Shown: positions 43,746-54,002 of the stretch, one piece after another
Layout: every line of letters starts with the position of its first letter
Numbering within the stretch: the first letter of the stretch is position 1
Assembly: GCA_946811185.2 (NCBI GenBank)
Contig: OX328105.1
Coordinates: 36,954,974-37,018,973 of the forward strand
Source: Hippopus hippopus
Lineage: Eukaryota > Mollusca > Bivalvia > Cardiida > Cardiidae
Direction: 5' to 3'
Length of the DNA stretch: 64,000 nucleotides
Notes under the pieces: generated by a model
Databases searched by the model: none
Seen by the model: the letters and a program-made list of their open reading frames with translations, nothing else
Told to the model about the DNA's origin: nothing
Position numbers and translations under genes: made by a program

Positions 43746-44010
43746 GGGATAAACCCGGTATCCCAGTGATACAGTATGTGGTTTGTTATCCAAAACTTTT
43801 GAGTTCGATTCCTAGTCTAGTACGGCTAAATTCTTTCATAAGTTTGATGTTAGTCATTAAAAAAAAAAAAAGAAACCGCAGTCTTCTCACACATGTGAAC
43901 ATTGTTCGGCTTTGTTTGTGCTGTAAGGCAGCCAGTGGCTTTCTGGCTTTCCTCGGTTACTGTGCTTTAAAAGTTGCAAGCGTGACTTCATTTCTGTTAA
44001 AAAAACTATG
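43746..44010 (+). mobile_element. tRNA-derived SINE remnant
   Basis: The head is AACCCGGTATCCCAGTGATAC with a good B box GAGTTCGATTCC at 43801-43812. The body contains CACACATGTGAACATTG, AGGCAGCCAGTGGCTTTCTG and GCTTTAAAAGTTGCAAGCG, interrupted by a poly-A run near 43860. It belongs to a family different from SINE families 1 and 2. Confidence 0.6.
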
Positions 44011-44186
44011 TTATAAATGATTAAAGAAAGTTGGTGCAAGACCTCGGGCCTAACTCGCTGCCCGTTATAAATCCAAACCTAACTCCAAACATTAAGTCCA
44101 TCTGTCTGATTGGCCGGGACGTTCTACCTTTGCCAATCAGATGACAGGTCTTGTCAGATTCATAGGTGAATGTAACCCTTGATGTT

Positions 44187-44378
44187 CCAAAAGCTCTTGT
44201 CTATATCAATTTTTAACCTAATCATTATGGGAAGAGGAGAAATAGCTAGCATTTTTTCCCTTTGTTATCAAATATTTTTACGTCGTCAATACCATTTTGC
44301 CTACATTTAATTTGTCGTCTGCTAATGCTTTCAGTATGGATTAATCTAAAATTGTGTCGTCTTGTAGAGAGTTAAATA
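44187..44378. mobile_element. MITE-D copy, diverged
   Basis: ATTTTTAACCTAATC at the left; GGGAAGAGGAGAAATAGCTAG, TTGTCGTCTGCTAATGCTTT and TTGTAGAGAGTTAAA at the right. Confidence 0.65.
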
Positions 44379-45166
44379 CATATTAAGGGTACAAAAAAAA
44401 ATATCAGATATGAAATAGCTTTTAAACCAGTTTAATTCATATTTCTGTCCAAGTTTTCATCATTTCATTTGAGCACACGGCCTTGACTTCTTGGTCGTGA
44501 ATTTTGCTGCTAAAATTGGAATAAACGGTTTTGATTTAGCCACTTAAAAATACAGACACAAATTGTCATGCTCCTAGTGGGTTAGCAGTTGCACTGTTCT
44601 TATGTCTACCCTTTTGTCTGTCAAGCATGAGCTGTCAGTCATTTTTATGTAGATCTTGCTCTTTGATCTTTGATTTCATCTTATAATGATTCCAAGAGTA
44701 ATTCCACCTTTATTTTTCATGCAACTTGTTTTTCAAAGTTTCAGGTATAAATAAGAATTGGATTCCGCAGCGCATATGCTAAACCTTTTTGTATTTGATC
44801 ATTTTGACGCATTTTTTTTTAATGATAAAATCAATATCTATAAGCATGTTTTCACTAAATTTCATGCATAGAATTATTTTACACAATCCATGAATTTGAT
44901 ACTTTTCTAAATCTATGGTTTTTATGGTCTTGAAATTCTATGAAATCTTTGTTTCCATCAAATAATTGTTCATAAAAAGATTACAACAAAATTTTGTACA
45001 TTGCTTACTATCTTCGATGTACGTTATGAGTTAGCCATTGTCTAAGACCAATTGATAGTTTTCAGAGTTATTGAACTCTGAAGTTGTAAATAGTAGAAAT
45101 TCTTAAATTTTTGTCAAAATAATCTCGTGCTAATCAAGGAATTTAAATCAAATTTTTGATACGGTT
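44379..45166. other. Intron 4, no recognised feature
   Basis: AT-rich intronic DNA with no assignable element. Confidence 0.4.
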
Positions 45167-45400
45167 TTAACCCTTTCCCAAACGACAAATGTTAGACGCT
45201 TCCAATTCAAAATATCTGCAGATTATCATCTTGAAACTGGCGCATTAATGAGTTTAAGTTCTCAGATAGGAGTGAAAATTGGAAGAGGAGAAAATGCTAG
45301 CTACTCTCTAAAGCCAGCATTTTCTTTCTTTCCCGCAGTGTATTCAAATTCTGTCCAACTCAGGATCATTAAAACTCAGGATTGTTGGGTAAGGGGTGAA
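45167..45400. mobile_element. MITE-D copy
   Basis: TTAACCCTTTCCCAAACGAC at the left, a central foldback AAAATGCTAGCTACTC opposed to AAAGCCAGCATTTTC, and GGGTAAGGGGTGAAA at the right. Confidence 0.7.
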
Positions 45401-45621
45401 ATCAAATGATGTTAGAAAGTATTTTAAACTTTAAGATATTACGTTTTGCCGTACATTTATGATTTGATGTCATCCGAGGGCATAGCGTTTTTTTTTTCAA
45501 ATACAACTTGTTTTTTTCTCTACTCAAGTATTCATCATTCGTGCATGCATATGGCCTTGACCTTTTTAGGCGACTTTTGCGACAGAGGCCCGTATAAAAA
45601 TTGAATAAGACAGTCACTTAA

Positions 45622-45793
45622 GAAATAATCTTCTTTCTATCGTGGTTTATCGTTCAATAAACCACGGTTGTGAGTTATGAGGCACAATAAATAATCCACA
45701 AGGGCGATAGCCCGAGTGGTTCATTCAGTGCGCCTGGTAACTCACAACGTGGTTTATTGAACAATAAACCACGATAGAAAGAAGATTATTTCG
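45622..45793. mobile_element. 172-bp foldback MITE with about 58-bp inverted ends
   Basis: GAAATAATCTTCTTTCTATC then GTGGTTTATCGTTCAATAAA then CCACGGTTGTGAGTTA at the left is almost exactly complementary to the right end. Differences are one substitution and one base indel. The ends also contain GTTTATTGAACAATAAAC, so each arm folds on itself. The centre is CAAGGGCGATAGCCCGAG. The arms are so similar that insertion is probably recent. Confidence 0.85.
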
Positions 45794-46382
45794 ATTCTAA
45801 CATGACCAACTTTTTTATCAAAAGAAATCAAGTTCATACTTAGTGTATTAGAGCGGATGCAGATGATATTCCCTTGAATAAACCATGGCTGTTCCAATTT
45901 CTATTTAAAACAAAACCCCACTGCCCGGTGGGTAAATACAAAAAGAATAATAATTTCAATAAAACCTTAGGCATCGAACATAACATAAAAAATGTACCGT
46001 TTTACTATAACATTTTCTCCCTTTCAAATGACAAAGAAGAATGAATGTATTTCTATTTCCTGTTTCGGTTTTTAGATTTCGCTTTATTTACAAAACCATG
46101 ACGAATCAGACTGTGTATCGGAACAATTTCGCAAGAAATATGGATTTAGACAGCAAATTCTGTGGCAGTCTGCCTTTTAAACTCACCACTGTTGGAGAGG
46201 TCTGATGGCCTCTCCAATGACGTTGTTTTTACCACGCTTTCGTTGCACTGTGTTTATAGAGTCGAATTTACGTGTCATGTTAGAATTTTGAATCACCCAT
46301 ACTCGTACCCAGTAGCTGAAGAAAAATTAGGTGACTAGAAAGAGCTGTAAGGTATAAAGTCAGCTATTTTCGCACATTTTCT
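45794..46382. other. Intron 4, one hairpin, otherwise unrecognised
   Basis: TTGGAGAGG opposed to CCTCTCCAA at about 46192-46218 is a perfect 9-bp stem. CGATTCTAACATGACC (near 45793) is inverted relative to GTCATGTTAGAAT (near 46276), so the two may bound one further element that includes the foldback to the left. Confidence 0.4.
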
Positions 46383-46752
46383 TTAAAGACCAAGTAGGGG
46401 CCAAAATATCAAAGCAGGTGTCATAATACATTTAAATTTGAATCATACCATTTAAAAGTATAGAAAATGTTCTGGAGATGACAGTCTGTTATCGTGTGGT
46501 CAAGCCATGTGTTAGTGGCAGAAAAAAAGAATTTTAAAATCAGGCAAAAAGTAAACTAAAGACACATCTACCTGGCAGGTTTTAACCTAGTTTTGAAATT
46601 AATTTCTCTGTCAGCGACTAACACTTGGATTGACCGTACAATGAAAAATTGTCATCCTCACAATAGTTTCCATACTTTTAAATGGTATGATATGAAATTA
46701 AATGCATTTAAACACCCGCTTTGTTTACTTTTGGGCTTTATTGTCACTTTAA
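46383..46752. mobile_element. MITE-E, copy 2
   Basis: Same inverted ends and centre as 14250-14622: AATATCAAAGCAGGTGTC opposed to CACCCGCTTTGTTTAC, CCATTTAAAAGTATAG opposed to ATACTTTTAAATGG, and TGGCAGGTTTTAACCTAG in the middle. Confidence 0.8.
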
Positions 46753-47261
46753 GTTGTTAGTTTCTTGGAGGTAGTTAAGACCTTATCTAATGCGCTGGAA
46801 AAAAAAAAGTTAGTTCATTGAAATGAAATTACCAGCCGAAATAGTCGTTTTTAATGGAAATATGTCAGAGATACGGGGTTTGCATGTAGGCAATGCTATT
46901 GTTGAGGATAAGCCGTTAATGTCTGCTATAGAGGTTGATGTATACGATAAAGGTAGAATCAACCCGCTTGCGCATCTGGATGTTATGTGTATGATTCCCA
47001 AATAGGCCTACTATTGCCAGAACAGCGGTCACGAGATGTGCAAATCAATAAAAAAGTTGTCTAGCTTTGTAAGAGAATGATCTATCGTAGCTAAACATGG
47101 CAGAAAGTACAAAACGTGTTGAAATAAACCAAGATGAATAAGCGAAAAAGATTATTTGACAAATATGTAGATGAGAAAAATTTAAAGAAAAGAGCTATGA
47201 AAAATATGACACTTTCTGCATCAAGGTCAAAGGTACTCATATAATAAATAACATTCTATAC
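46753..47261. other. Intron 4, small open frames without support
   Basis: Overlapping open frames of 60 and 63 codons lie on opposite strands at 46810-47005. I recognise neither, and no splice or family evidence supports them. Confidence 0.35.
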
Positions 47262-47960
47262 ACAGATTAACTAAAGTCTACTACTGTCTATTAATTACAA
47301 CAATCGTGAACAAATTCAGTTAAAGAGTACAAGATATTGCTACATACACATGTATACAAAATGAAATTTTTGTGCCTTTTTGTCCTGCTCTTTACCAGAA
47401 GACGAAGATTTTGACTTGTTCAAATTGAAGGGAGCTATTCATCTTTTTAAAACCGTACGTTTCAAATCTATTTAGATTATTGTCAACACAACACTTTCTA
47501 AACCTTTATATAGTGAGTATGTTCATATAGACAGCAAACAATTCAAACCTCGTGAAAAGTTGTGCCTATAGGAATTGAATTTTACTATGCTATGCAGTCG
47601 GATCTAAATCTTTTCTTGCTCCATTAGCAAAATTACTGTCCTTCAGAAGCATTTTTAGAAGCATTCTTAGATCTTAAGCATGTATTGTTTTGAAACTATT
47701 ATAGCGCAATTCAACAAAACAAGAGTCCTCATAGGGAAGTAGGAACTATGGTATTTTGTATGTTGTTTCTTATTGAAAGCACATCGTCCTTTCCTTAACT
47801 CAAATACCTAGGAATCCCTGCAATGGTTCTTTCTCATTATCATACAGCTTACATTAAAGTCAGAAAATAAGAGAATAGTTTGATATGTTTAGAGACAATC
47901 ATTTAATTGTTCCGGCTTTATTTTGAAAAGAATGTTCTTGCATTTTTTTTAAATACCATA
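47262..47960. repeat. Short copy of the block a-b-c dispersed element
   Basis: Blocks matching those of 12545-15960 appear in the same order: CAAATGAAATTTTTGTGCC-like sequence near 47360, CAACACAACACTTTCTAAAC near 47485 and GAAAGCACATCGTCCTTTCC near 47777. The 2.4 kb between blocks a and b of the long copy is missing, as in an internally deleted transposon copy. Confidence 0.6.
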
Positions 47961-48248
47961 ACTCAAACATGCTATGTACCAGCGTGGAAGGTGAAAGATT
48001 TTTTTCATGAACAAAATTGCTTTTTTTGATAATATACAATAATAAAAGTGATTAGGGCAATAGAATATTCTAGTTGGTCAACTATTCGCCTATTAGAAAT
48101 TTCAAAGAACATTGAGCCTCATTAGCACAGGGCCAATCAGATGAACCCTTGCGAAAACGGCTGACTATATACCTGCAGGAGTACTTGGAAAGTTAGCAGC
48201 TCTTTCACATCAGCTACTTACTTATACTCATATTATTCACTGTTCAAG

Positions 48249-48413
48249 TTTTCATCATCTGCGCTTATGGCCTTGACCTCTTATACGTGATGTGTGCGGC
48301 TGAGACGGCTGGGCTGCTCGACGGGAACCACGCTTTCTTCGCTATAGACTTCGCCTTCATGACCCAGGTTTCTGTGGCAGACAGGCCATGCACAATTGAA
48401 AATGATTTAGATG
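48249..48413 (+). CDS. Exon 5: ANF_receptor domain, FIICAYGLDLLYVMCAA segment
   Basis: This exon encodes the end of Ile230, residues 231-284 and the first base of Gly285. The acceptor is TATTCACTGTTCAAG|TTTTC, which has a weaker pyrimidine tract than the others. I chose it because it restores frame and yields IFIICAYGLDLLYVM, the buried strand and helix that follow A-K/R in receptor cyclases. The exon continues AETAGLLDGNHAFFAIDF, matching the family pattern A-x-x-x-G-(L/M)-x-x-G-(D/N)-(Y/H)-x-F-F-x-I-D. Cys234, Cys245 and Cys277 are present. The donor is GATG|GTGCGT. The segment after the F-F-x-I-D strand (VSVADRPCTIENDLD) is a variable loop in the family. Confidence 0.88.
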
Positions 48414-48482
48414 GTGCGTATCTCTTTGTATTATAAGTCTAAACCTATTTGATTTTCACTTATTGCTACTCATGTGAAACTC

Positions 48483-48727
48483 ATATGAGTATTGCTCTGG
48501 CAAGAGGGGCCGTGATGCATTTTACCAAGCAATTCATCGCATTATCATATATCCATAAAAATCATTTAGTCTAACAATCGGCTGGATCTAGAGGTAGATA
48601 TGCAAAAAATGTGCCAATAGCAAAAAGTTTCGATTCATGTTAGCCTGCGCATTCCGTGCAGGCTGACATGGGTTGAAACTTTTTGCAGATGCATTAAGCC
48701 TCCTTTTTACAGAGCATGGCTAATATA
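48483..48727. mobile_element. MITE-B copy
   Basis: ATATGAGTATTGCTCTGGCA at the left; the centre is GCCTGCGCATTCCGTGCAGG then CTGACATGGGTTGAAAC; the right end is GCATTAAGCCTCCTTTTTAC then AGAGCATGGC. It starts about 70 bp after exon 5. Confidence 0.82.
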
Positions 48728-48742
48728 AATTACCTTCGATGC

Positions 48743-48910
48743 TTCGTGAAACATTGCCTTTCATCGCCGAAAAAAAGTAAGGATTCGGCTGAGAGTCGGG
48801 TAATCCGTAATCGATCGGCCGATACACGCTGGTTCCCCGCATCGATTACGGATTACCCGAGTCTTGGCCGAATCCAGCGATTTTGGCGATGAAAGGCGAT
48901 GTTTCACGAA
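48743..48910. mobile_element. 168-bp foldback element
   Basis: TTCGTGAAACATTGCCTTTC then ATCGCC at the left pairs with GGCGATGAAAGGCGATGTTT then CACGAA at the right. An inner arm GGGTAATCCGTAATCGAT pairs with ATCGATTACGGATTACCC. Loop about 20 bp. Confidence 0.82.
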
Positions 48911-49175
48911 TCCCATTAGGGTGCCCTAAAAATCCTTAAAAATGGACTTCCATACGGATTTGGTATTTTTCGGTCAATAGGGAAAGCCGAAATGTTGCAA
49001 AATTTAAATGTTGTAGTTTTTAGGGCATTCTGACCGGCAAATGTCACCGGCAGAAAGGGTATAATAATCTAGTTACGTTAATTTTTGAATACACACTGTC
49101 AGCAGTAGCACATTTTAAAAACTATCGGCATCATTACAGTTATATAGGATCTGACATGAGTTGGTTTTTGAGATA

Positions 49176-49682
49176 AAGTTTTATTAAACGAGTCTACAAA
49201 AAATGTTATTAAGCCAGCCTTTGGCAAGCTTGATAACATTTTTTGTGGACGAGTTTAATAAATTTTTACCCCAAAATCTAACGAGTGTCAGATTCTTTTT
49301 ATCACATAACTGTATAACAAGAATTATTGTCAATAATGTGATAAAACAGAGGCATACATGTATAATGTGTAGTGAAATATACATGAAGCCTATGCGCTTC
49401 TTTGACAGGTACATTACCAACGCAAAATAGTTCCGAAGAAACTTGCATATATTGATTTTGTTTTGAATCTTAAAGTAATTAAATTAACAACTTTATCACG
49501 ATTAAGAATTTTGACCTTTAATTTTCCTTCAGGAGCCTAGGTCAGCAATGTTTTAGAAATGAAGCGTATAATTACAGAGTGTTGACCAAATACAGCACTA
49601 TTTTCTTATCTCACACGTGTGTGTGACAAGAAAATTCGTAATGGCTGTATTACATTGAAAACAAGGGGAGTTATGTGATAAA
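49176..49682 (+). mobile_element. 510-bp dispersed repeat, copy 2
   Basis: Collinear with 26691-27201 throughout, including the nested foldback at the left end and AAGGGGAGTTATGTGATAA at the right end. Confidence 0.75.
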
Positions 49683-49791
49683 ACTATATATTTGAGCTCT
49701 CACTTTAGACTTTTATGTTTGTTTACAGAATGAATGCACTGATTTCTTTTATCGTAAAACACATGGTTACGCTAGATCGTCAACAAAACCA

Positions 49792-50050
49792 TTGGTCGGG
49801 AGCTCAGTGGTTAGCGTACCTGACTCGTGACCTGATGGTTGTGGGTTTAATACCCTCTTGAGGCAAACTTTCTCTCCGGCGATCTTTCGACTCTCACCTC
49901 TGATGCATGTGAGAAAAGTATCTAGTAGCTTTGAAAGAAAGTTGTGTCAGTAGTGGTGTGAGAAAGCCAGAAACACATGCATAGGTGCATTGACCGCCTT
50001 GATGTGATCTAAGCTGTTAAAACGGGGTTCAACTCCAATACAAACATTCA
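49792..50050 (+). mobile_element. SINE family 2 with 10-bp target duplication
   Basis: The head is GGGAGCTCAGTGGTTAGCG with a B-box-like GTGGGTTTAATACCC. The body CTTTCTCTCCGGCGATCTTT and CTCTGATGCATGTGAGAAAA matches the copy at 38755. AACAAAACCA at 49782-49791 is repeated at 50051-50060 as the target-site duplication. It is inserted at the left edge of a decayed satellite array. Confidence 0.82.
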
Positions 50051-50557
50051 AACAAAACCACTGTGTGCCCTGCAGAAGCTACATTTTGGTGTAATACTCC
50101 TGAGAGTTGGTAGGCATTTTTGTCTTGGTTATATCTCGGAGGGTTCGAAAATGGGTAACATCGGGTTAGAATTAGGCCTCTGGAACAAAAAAGCTTAGGA
50201 AAATCGTGTGTGCACTTCAGAGGCCATATTTTTAGTAAAAATTCATTAATGTTAACCAGAATGTATGTCTTAGTAATACCGTGGACCACCTTCAAAATGG
50301 ATCACGTCCGTTCAAAATGTAAGGAGTCTTAGGAGGCGTCATTTTCGGTCAAATGCTCAAGTAAGCTGGTCAGAATGCTTGCCTTGAAGATATCTCAACA
50401 AGTAGGTTCCCGGACAAACCTTACAAAAACCTTACGTGCGCTCTTGTGGCTTCTTTTTCAGTCTAATACTCAAAAGTTAGCCATTTATCTTAATGATATC
50501 CCAAATCCCAAGCATTTGAGAGTGAATTACGTCCGAAAAAAAGTAGGTCACAGGAAA

Positions 50558-50592
<35 letters not shown>

Positions 50593-51430
50593 TAATAAAC
50601 CCTTGTGTGCACTCTTAATGGCCACATTTTCTGTCCACTATCATGGATCAAGAAGTAGTTCTCTGGGAGAAAGCGTAGATAAACCTTGTGTAATCCTAGG
50701 GTCCATATTTTCGGTCTTATCTTCACACGTCTTTATCAAAATTTTTGTCTGGATCAGATCTCAGCAGATTCGAAAATATCAAATATCACACATCATAAAG
50801 GAGCCACAAGGACAAACCTTAGAAAAATATTTTGTGCACTCTGTAATCCGTATTTTTCGTCCAATAGTTAGAAAACATGGTCAGAATGGTTTTCCATTGA
50901 TAAATTACCTACAAGTTTGAATAAAGGTTAGCTAAAGTCAAAATGTTAATGAGGCAAATCTTAGGAAATCCTATTTGCACTCTAGAGAGCACATTTTCTG
51001 TCAAATATTAATGAATCTGTGTCAAAATAATTGTCCCGACGACAACTCCGACGGATTAAAAAATATGTCATCTCGGGTCAAAAAGTAGGTCACTCTATCG
51101 AATCTTAGAAAGACGTTGTGTGCACTCTAGATGCCAAAGTTTAGACCTAATTTATACTCATGGAAGTTTATCGGAATGTTGGTCTTGACAGTATCTTGGA
51201 CTTAAAAGAAAAAAGTTACTTTAGGTCAAAAGTAAGTAACTCGGACAAATTTTAGAAAAACCTTGTGTGCACTCTAGAGAATGTTTGTTTTTATGATGTC
51301 TCAAACAGGTTCGAAAATGGGCACCTCTGATCAAAAGTCAGTAACCATGTCAAATCTTTGAAAAAGCTTGTTTGCACTTTAGAGGTGACATTTCAGTGAA
51401 ATGTTCATGAAAAGTAGTCCGAATGTTTGA
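50051..51430 (+). repeat. Decayed 145-bp satellite array, about nine units
   Basis: Monomer landmarks recur in diverged form: GAGAGTTGGTAGGCATTTTT, GTCTTGGTTATATCTCGG, TTCGAAAATGGGTAACATC, CTTAGAAAAACCTTGTGTGC-like sequence and AGGCCATATTTTTAG. An AAT microsatellite interrupts it at 50559-50598. It has the same orientation as the arrays at 22009 and 42525. The 181-codon open frame at 50375-50920 is an artefact of this array. Confidence 0.78.
50559..50598. repeat. AAT microsatellite
   Basis: Uninterrupted AAT units with one GAT near the end. Confidence 0.9.
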
Positions 51431-51810
51431 ATTTGTTGTTTACATAAAGCCCTGGTCCGGTAGCCATGTTAGGGCAATAAAGAGCTCATTTAGATACATC
51501 AAAAACATTCATTATCATAGGAAATCTTGATTGTTTTTAAAACAGGCTGGCTTCATTTATAGAGTATGTGGAAGGTTTGGATGTATAATGCTTTGAAAAG
51601 GAACAACAAAACTGAGAATAATTTAACATTAAATACTGTACTATCAAATGTTACTGGTGTAGCTGGCACAATTAAAACTTACTGGTCATATCATAAAATT
51701 GTCTCTTTTTATACAAACAGATCAAACCACCCTATGCGTAAAAACACCCTGGTCTGTACTCACCAACGATTAAAAGCTGAATTTCATATGTACAGAATTG
51801 AAAGTTACGA

Positions 51811-51952
51811 GGGCCAATACTCACCAACCATTCTTAAAAACATTCTTAGCCATTTGGTTTAGCCAATCAAAAGTTGTGTTACTTTCAAATTTAGAAAATT
51901 CTGGAGAATAAGATTAAGAATGTTCATAAGAACAATGGTGAATACGGGCCCA
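51811..51952. mobile_element. MITE-C copy, short form
   Basis: GGGCCAATACTCACCAACC at the left mirrors AATGGTGAATACGGGCCC at the right. TTGGTTTAGCCAATCAAAAG is the central part; much of the left arm is deleted. Confidence 0.8.
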
Positions 51953-52047
51953 GGTCGCTCTTAGTGCTGTATCAACTTCAGCTTTTAACCGTTAGAATGC
52001 TGAATAAACCAAGGCGTTCGCATAATCATAATTTCATTGAATTGCAG

Positions 52048-52148
52048 GTCTCATGGATTTAACAATCAAAGTAGACGAAGATTACACCGGTTATCAAAAC
52101 TTTATACAGAACGTGATGGATAGACTTGGAGATGAATTTGGACCAGAG
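52048..52148 (+). CDS. Exon 6: ANF_receptor domain, lobe 2 linker
   Basis: This exon completes Gly285 and encodes residues 286-318. The acceptor is GAATTGCAG|GTC and the donor is GAG|GTAGGC, phase 0 out. The product includes LMDLTIKVDED and then YQNFIQNVMDRLGDEFG. In the family this region holds the strand that ends lobe 2 and the helix with a Y-x-x-F-x-x-x-V pattern, immediately before the A-x-x-Y-D-A helix that exon 7 supplies. No cysteine or glycosylation sequon is visible. The 101-nt exon is short, but frame continuity on both sides is exact. Confidence 0.85.
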
Positions 52149-53069
52149 GTAGGCAAAGAAATAATTGTCAAACATATCTGATGTTAGAACACGGATTTTA
52201 AGATTTGGAAGCGTCACAGCAACTAGATAATTTTGACAAAACTTGAATAGGATGTAACAAGGTTGCAAGAAATCTGCGGTTTTTAGTTTGACAGACATTA
52301 ACTTGAGGGAGAAAAGTCAGCGCCATTCCGCAGCTTATTTTAGGAACTTGCCTGTGCCTTCATTTACTGAATCTAAACAGAAAGGTTTGTAACAAATGGT
52401 TTGAGCATATGATCACCGGTGTTTATGAAGAACTCGGGAAAAATCCCCAAACATCTGATTGACAGAGATCTCATACACATACACGTATTAACCAATCATG
52501 TCGCTACATCTGAATTTGAAAATTAGACTACAAAGACCACTTCTTTGAAAGAAAATATCACTTACACTTTAAATTCCTGACCAACCATCCTATTGTATGA
52601 TGGTCAAAATAAGTATTATTAAATCAAATTGCTAGCTTTAATTGATATTGCCATTAGTGCCCGTGGTTCCTGTCCCCAAATTGCAATTATGATTTCCTGG
52701 GCCGTTTTTATTGTTTCCAGTGAGACACTAAATTGGAAGACGTTGAGCGAAGGCATTACCCCATTACCCCACTGGCTAGAAACACACTTTTACCGTCGTA
52801 TTATGTTCCTGGTTCCATTCTGCCCAATTAAGTGTGTACTGGTGCCATTCTTATCATTTCAAAAAAAAAAAAAAAAAAAAAAGACGGTATAGTGGCTCTA
52901 GCTGATTTTACTTAATCAAAAAAGCATAATCTGTATTAATCAACAGTTTTAAGAGTTGTTTTAATTCGGAATTCCAAGACCACAGGATTATCTTAGCAAT
53001 CCATTGAGCTAGTTCAATATATCTAAAATTTAGATTAAATCGGGAACTGTTTGTGAGTTCAGAATAATA
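52149..53069. other. Intron 6, 5' part, no recognised feature
   Basis: AT-rich DNA with a poly-A run near 52860. A possible start of the minisatellite is blurred around 53070. Confidence 0.4.
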
Positions 53070-53579
53070 ATCAGGTGAGTATTGTTCTTTGACATACTTG
53101 TAAATACATACTAGAAATTCGAATCGTTGTATGATATTCCCTTGAATACGAAGACAGGATCATATTGGAATTCTCATTGGATATACGAACTAGGTATCAC
53201 ATTGGACATGTCGTAAAATATACTCTTCAATACAAGCCAGGTATATGTATGGACTTTCGTATGATAAGAGCATGAGTATAGATCGGATTTCAGTCTGAAA
53301 TTCTTTTATGGTTATTCCTGAATACACACCTAGAGTAAAGTTTAATTGTTGTCCGATATGTTCCTGAATACGATCCCATGATCATGTTTGTCGTATAAAA
53401 TATTCCTTAACACGAGCTTAGAATCAGGTTAAAATTATCGTGCGATATGTTCTTGAATACTAACCAAGAATCAGGTAAAAATTGTTGTACAAAACATTCC
53501 TGAATACGAACCCAGAATCAAATTGAAATTATCATGCTATATAATCCTGAATACGAACTCAGAATCAAGTTGAAATTGT

Positions 53580-54002
53580 TGTACAATATGTTCCTGTATC
53601 TGCATCAAGAATCAGATTGAAATTATCGTGCAATATGTTCCTGATTACGAACCAAGAATCAGGTTAGAATTATCGTGGGATACATTCCTCAATACGAGCC
53701 CAGAATCAAGTTAAAATTGTTGTACAATATGTTCCTGTATCCGCATCAAGAATCAGATTGAAATTATCGTGCAATATTTTCCTGATTACGAACCAAGAAT
53801 CAGGTTAGAATTATCGTGGGATACATTCCTCAATACGAGCCCAGAATCAAGTTAAAATTGTTGTACAATATGTTCCTGTATCCGCATCAAGAATCAGATT
53901 GAAATTATCGTGCAATATATTCCTGATTACGAACCAAGAATCAGGTTAGAATTATCGTGGGATACATTCATCAATACGAGCCCAGAATCAAGTTAAAATT
54001 GT
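53580..54002 (+). repeat. 141-bp higher-order repeat, three copies
   Basis: The phrase TGTACAATATGTTCCTGTAT occurs at 53580 and 53721, with near-identical copies starting at 53862 and (partial) 54003, exactly 141 bp apart. Each 141-bp unit is three 47-bp monomers with distinct variants (GCATCAAGAATCAGATTG, GAACCAAGAATCAGGTTAG and GAGCCCAGAATCAAGTT). The three units are nearly identical. Confidence 0.85.

Noticed and set aside
46810..47005. Complementary 60- and 63-codon frames
   Set aside because: Overlap on opposite strands without family similarity; probably chance within a repeat-rich intron.
50375..50920. 181-codon open frame, the longest in the window
   Set aside because: It runs through a decayed satellite array and an AAT microsatellite that gives a run of Asn; no known domain.
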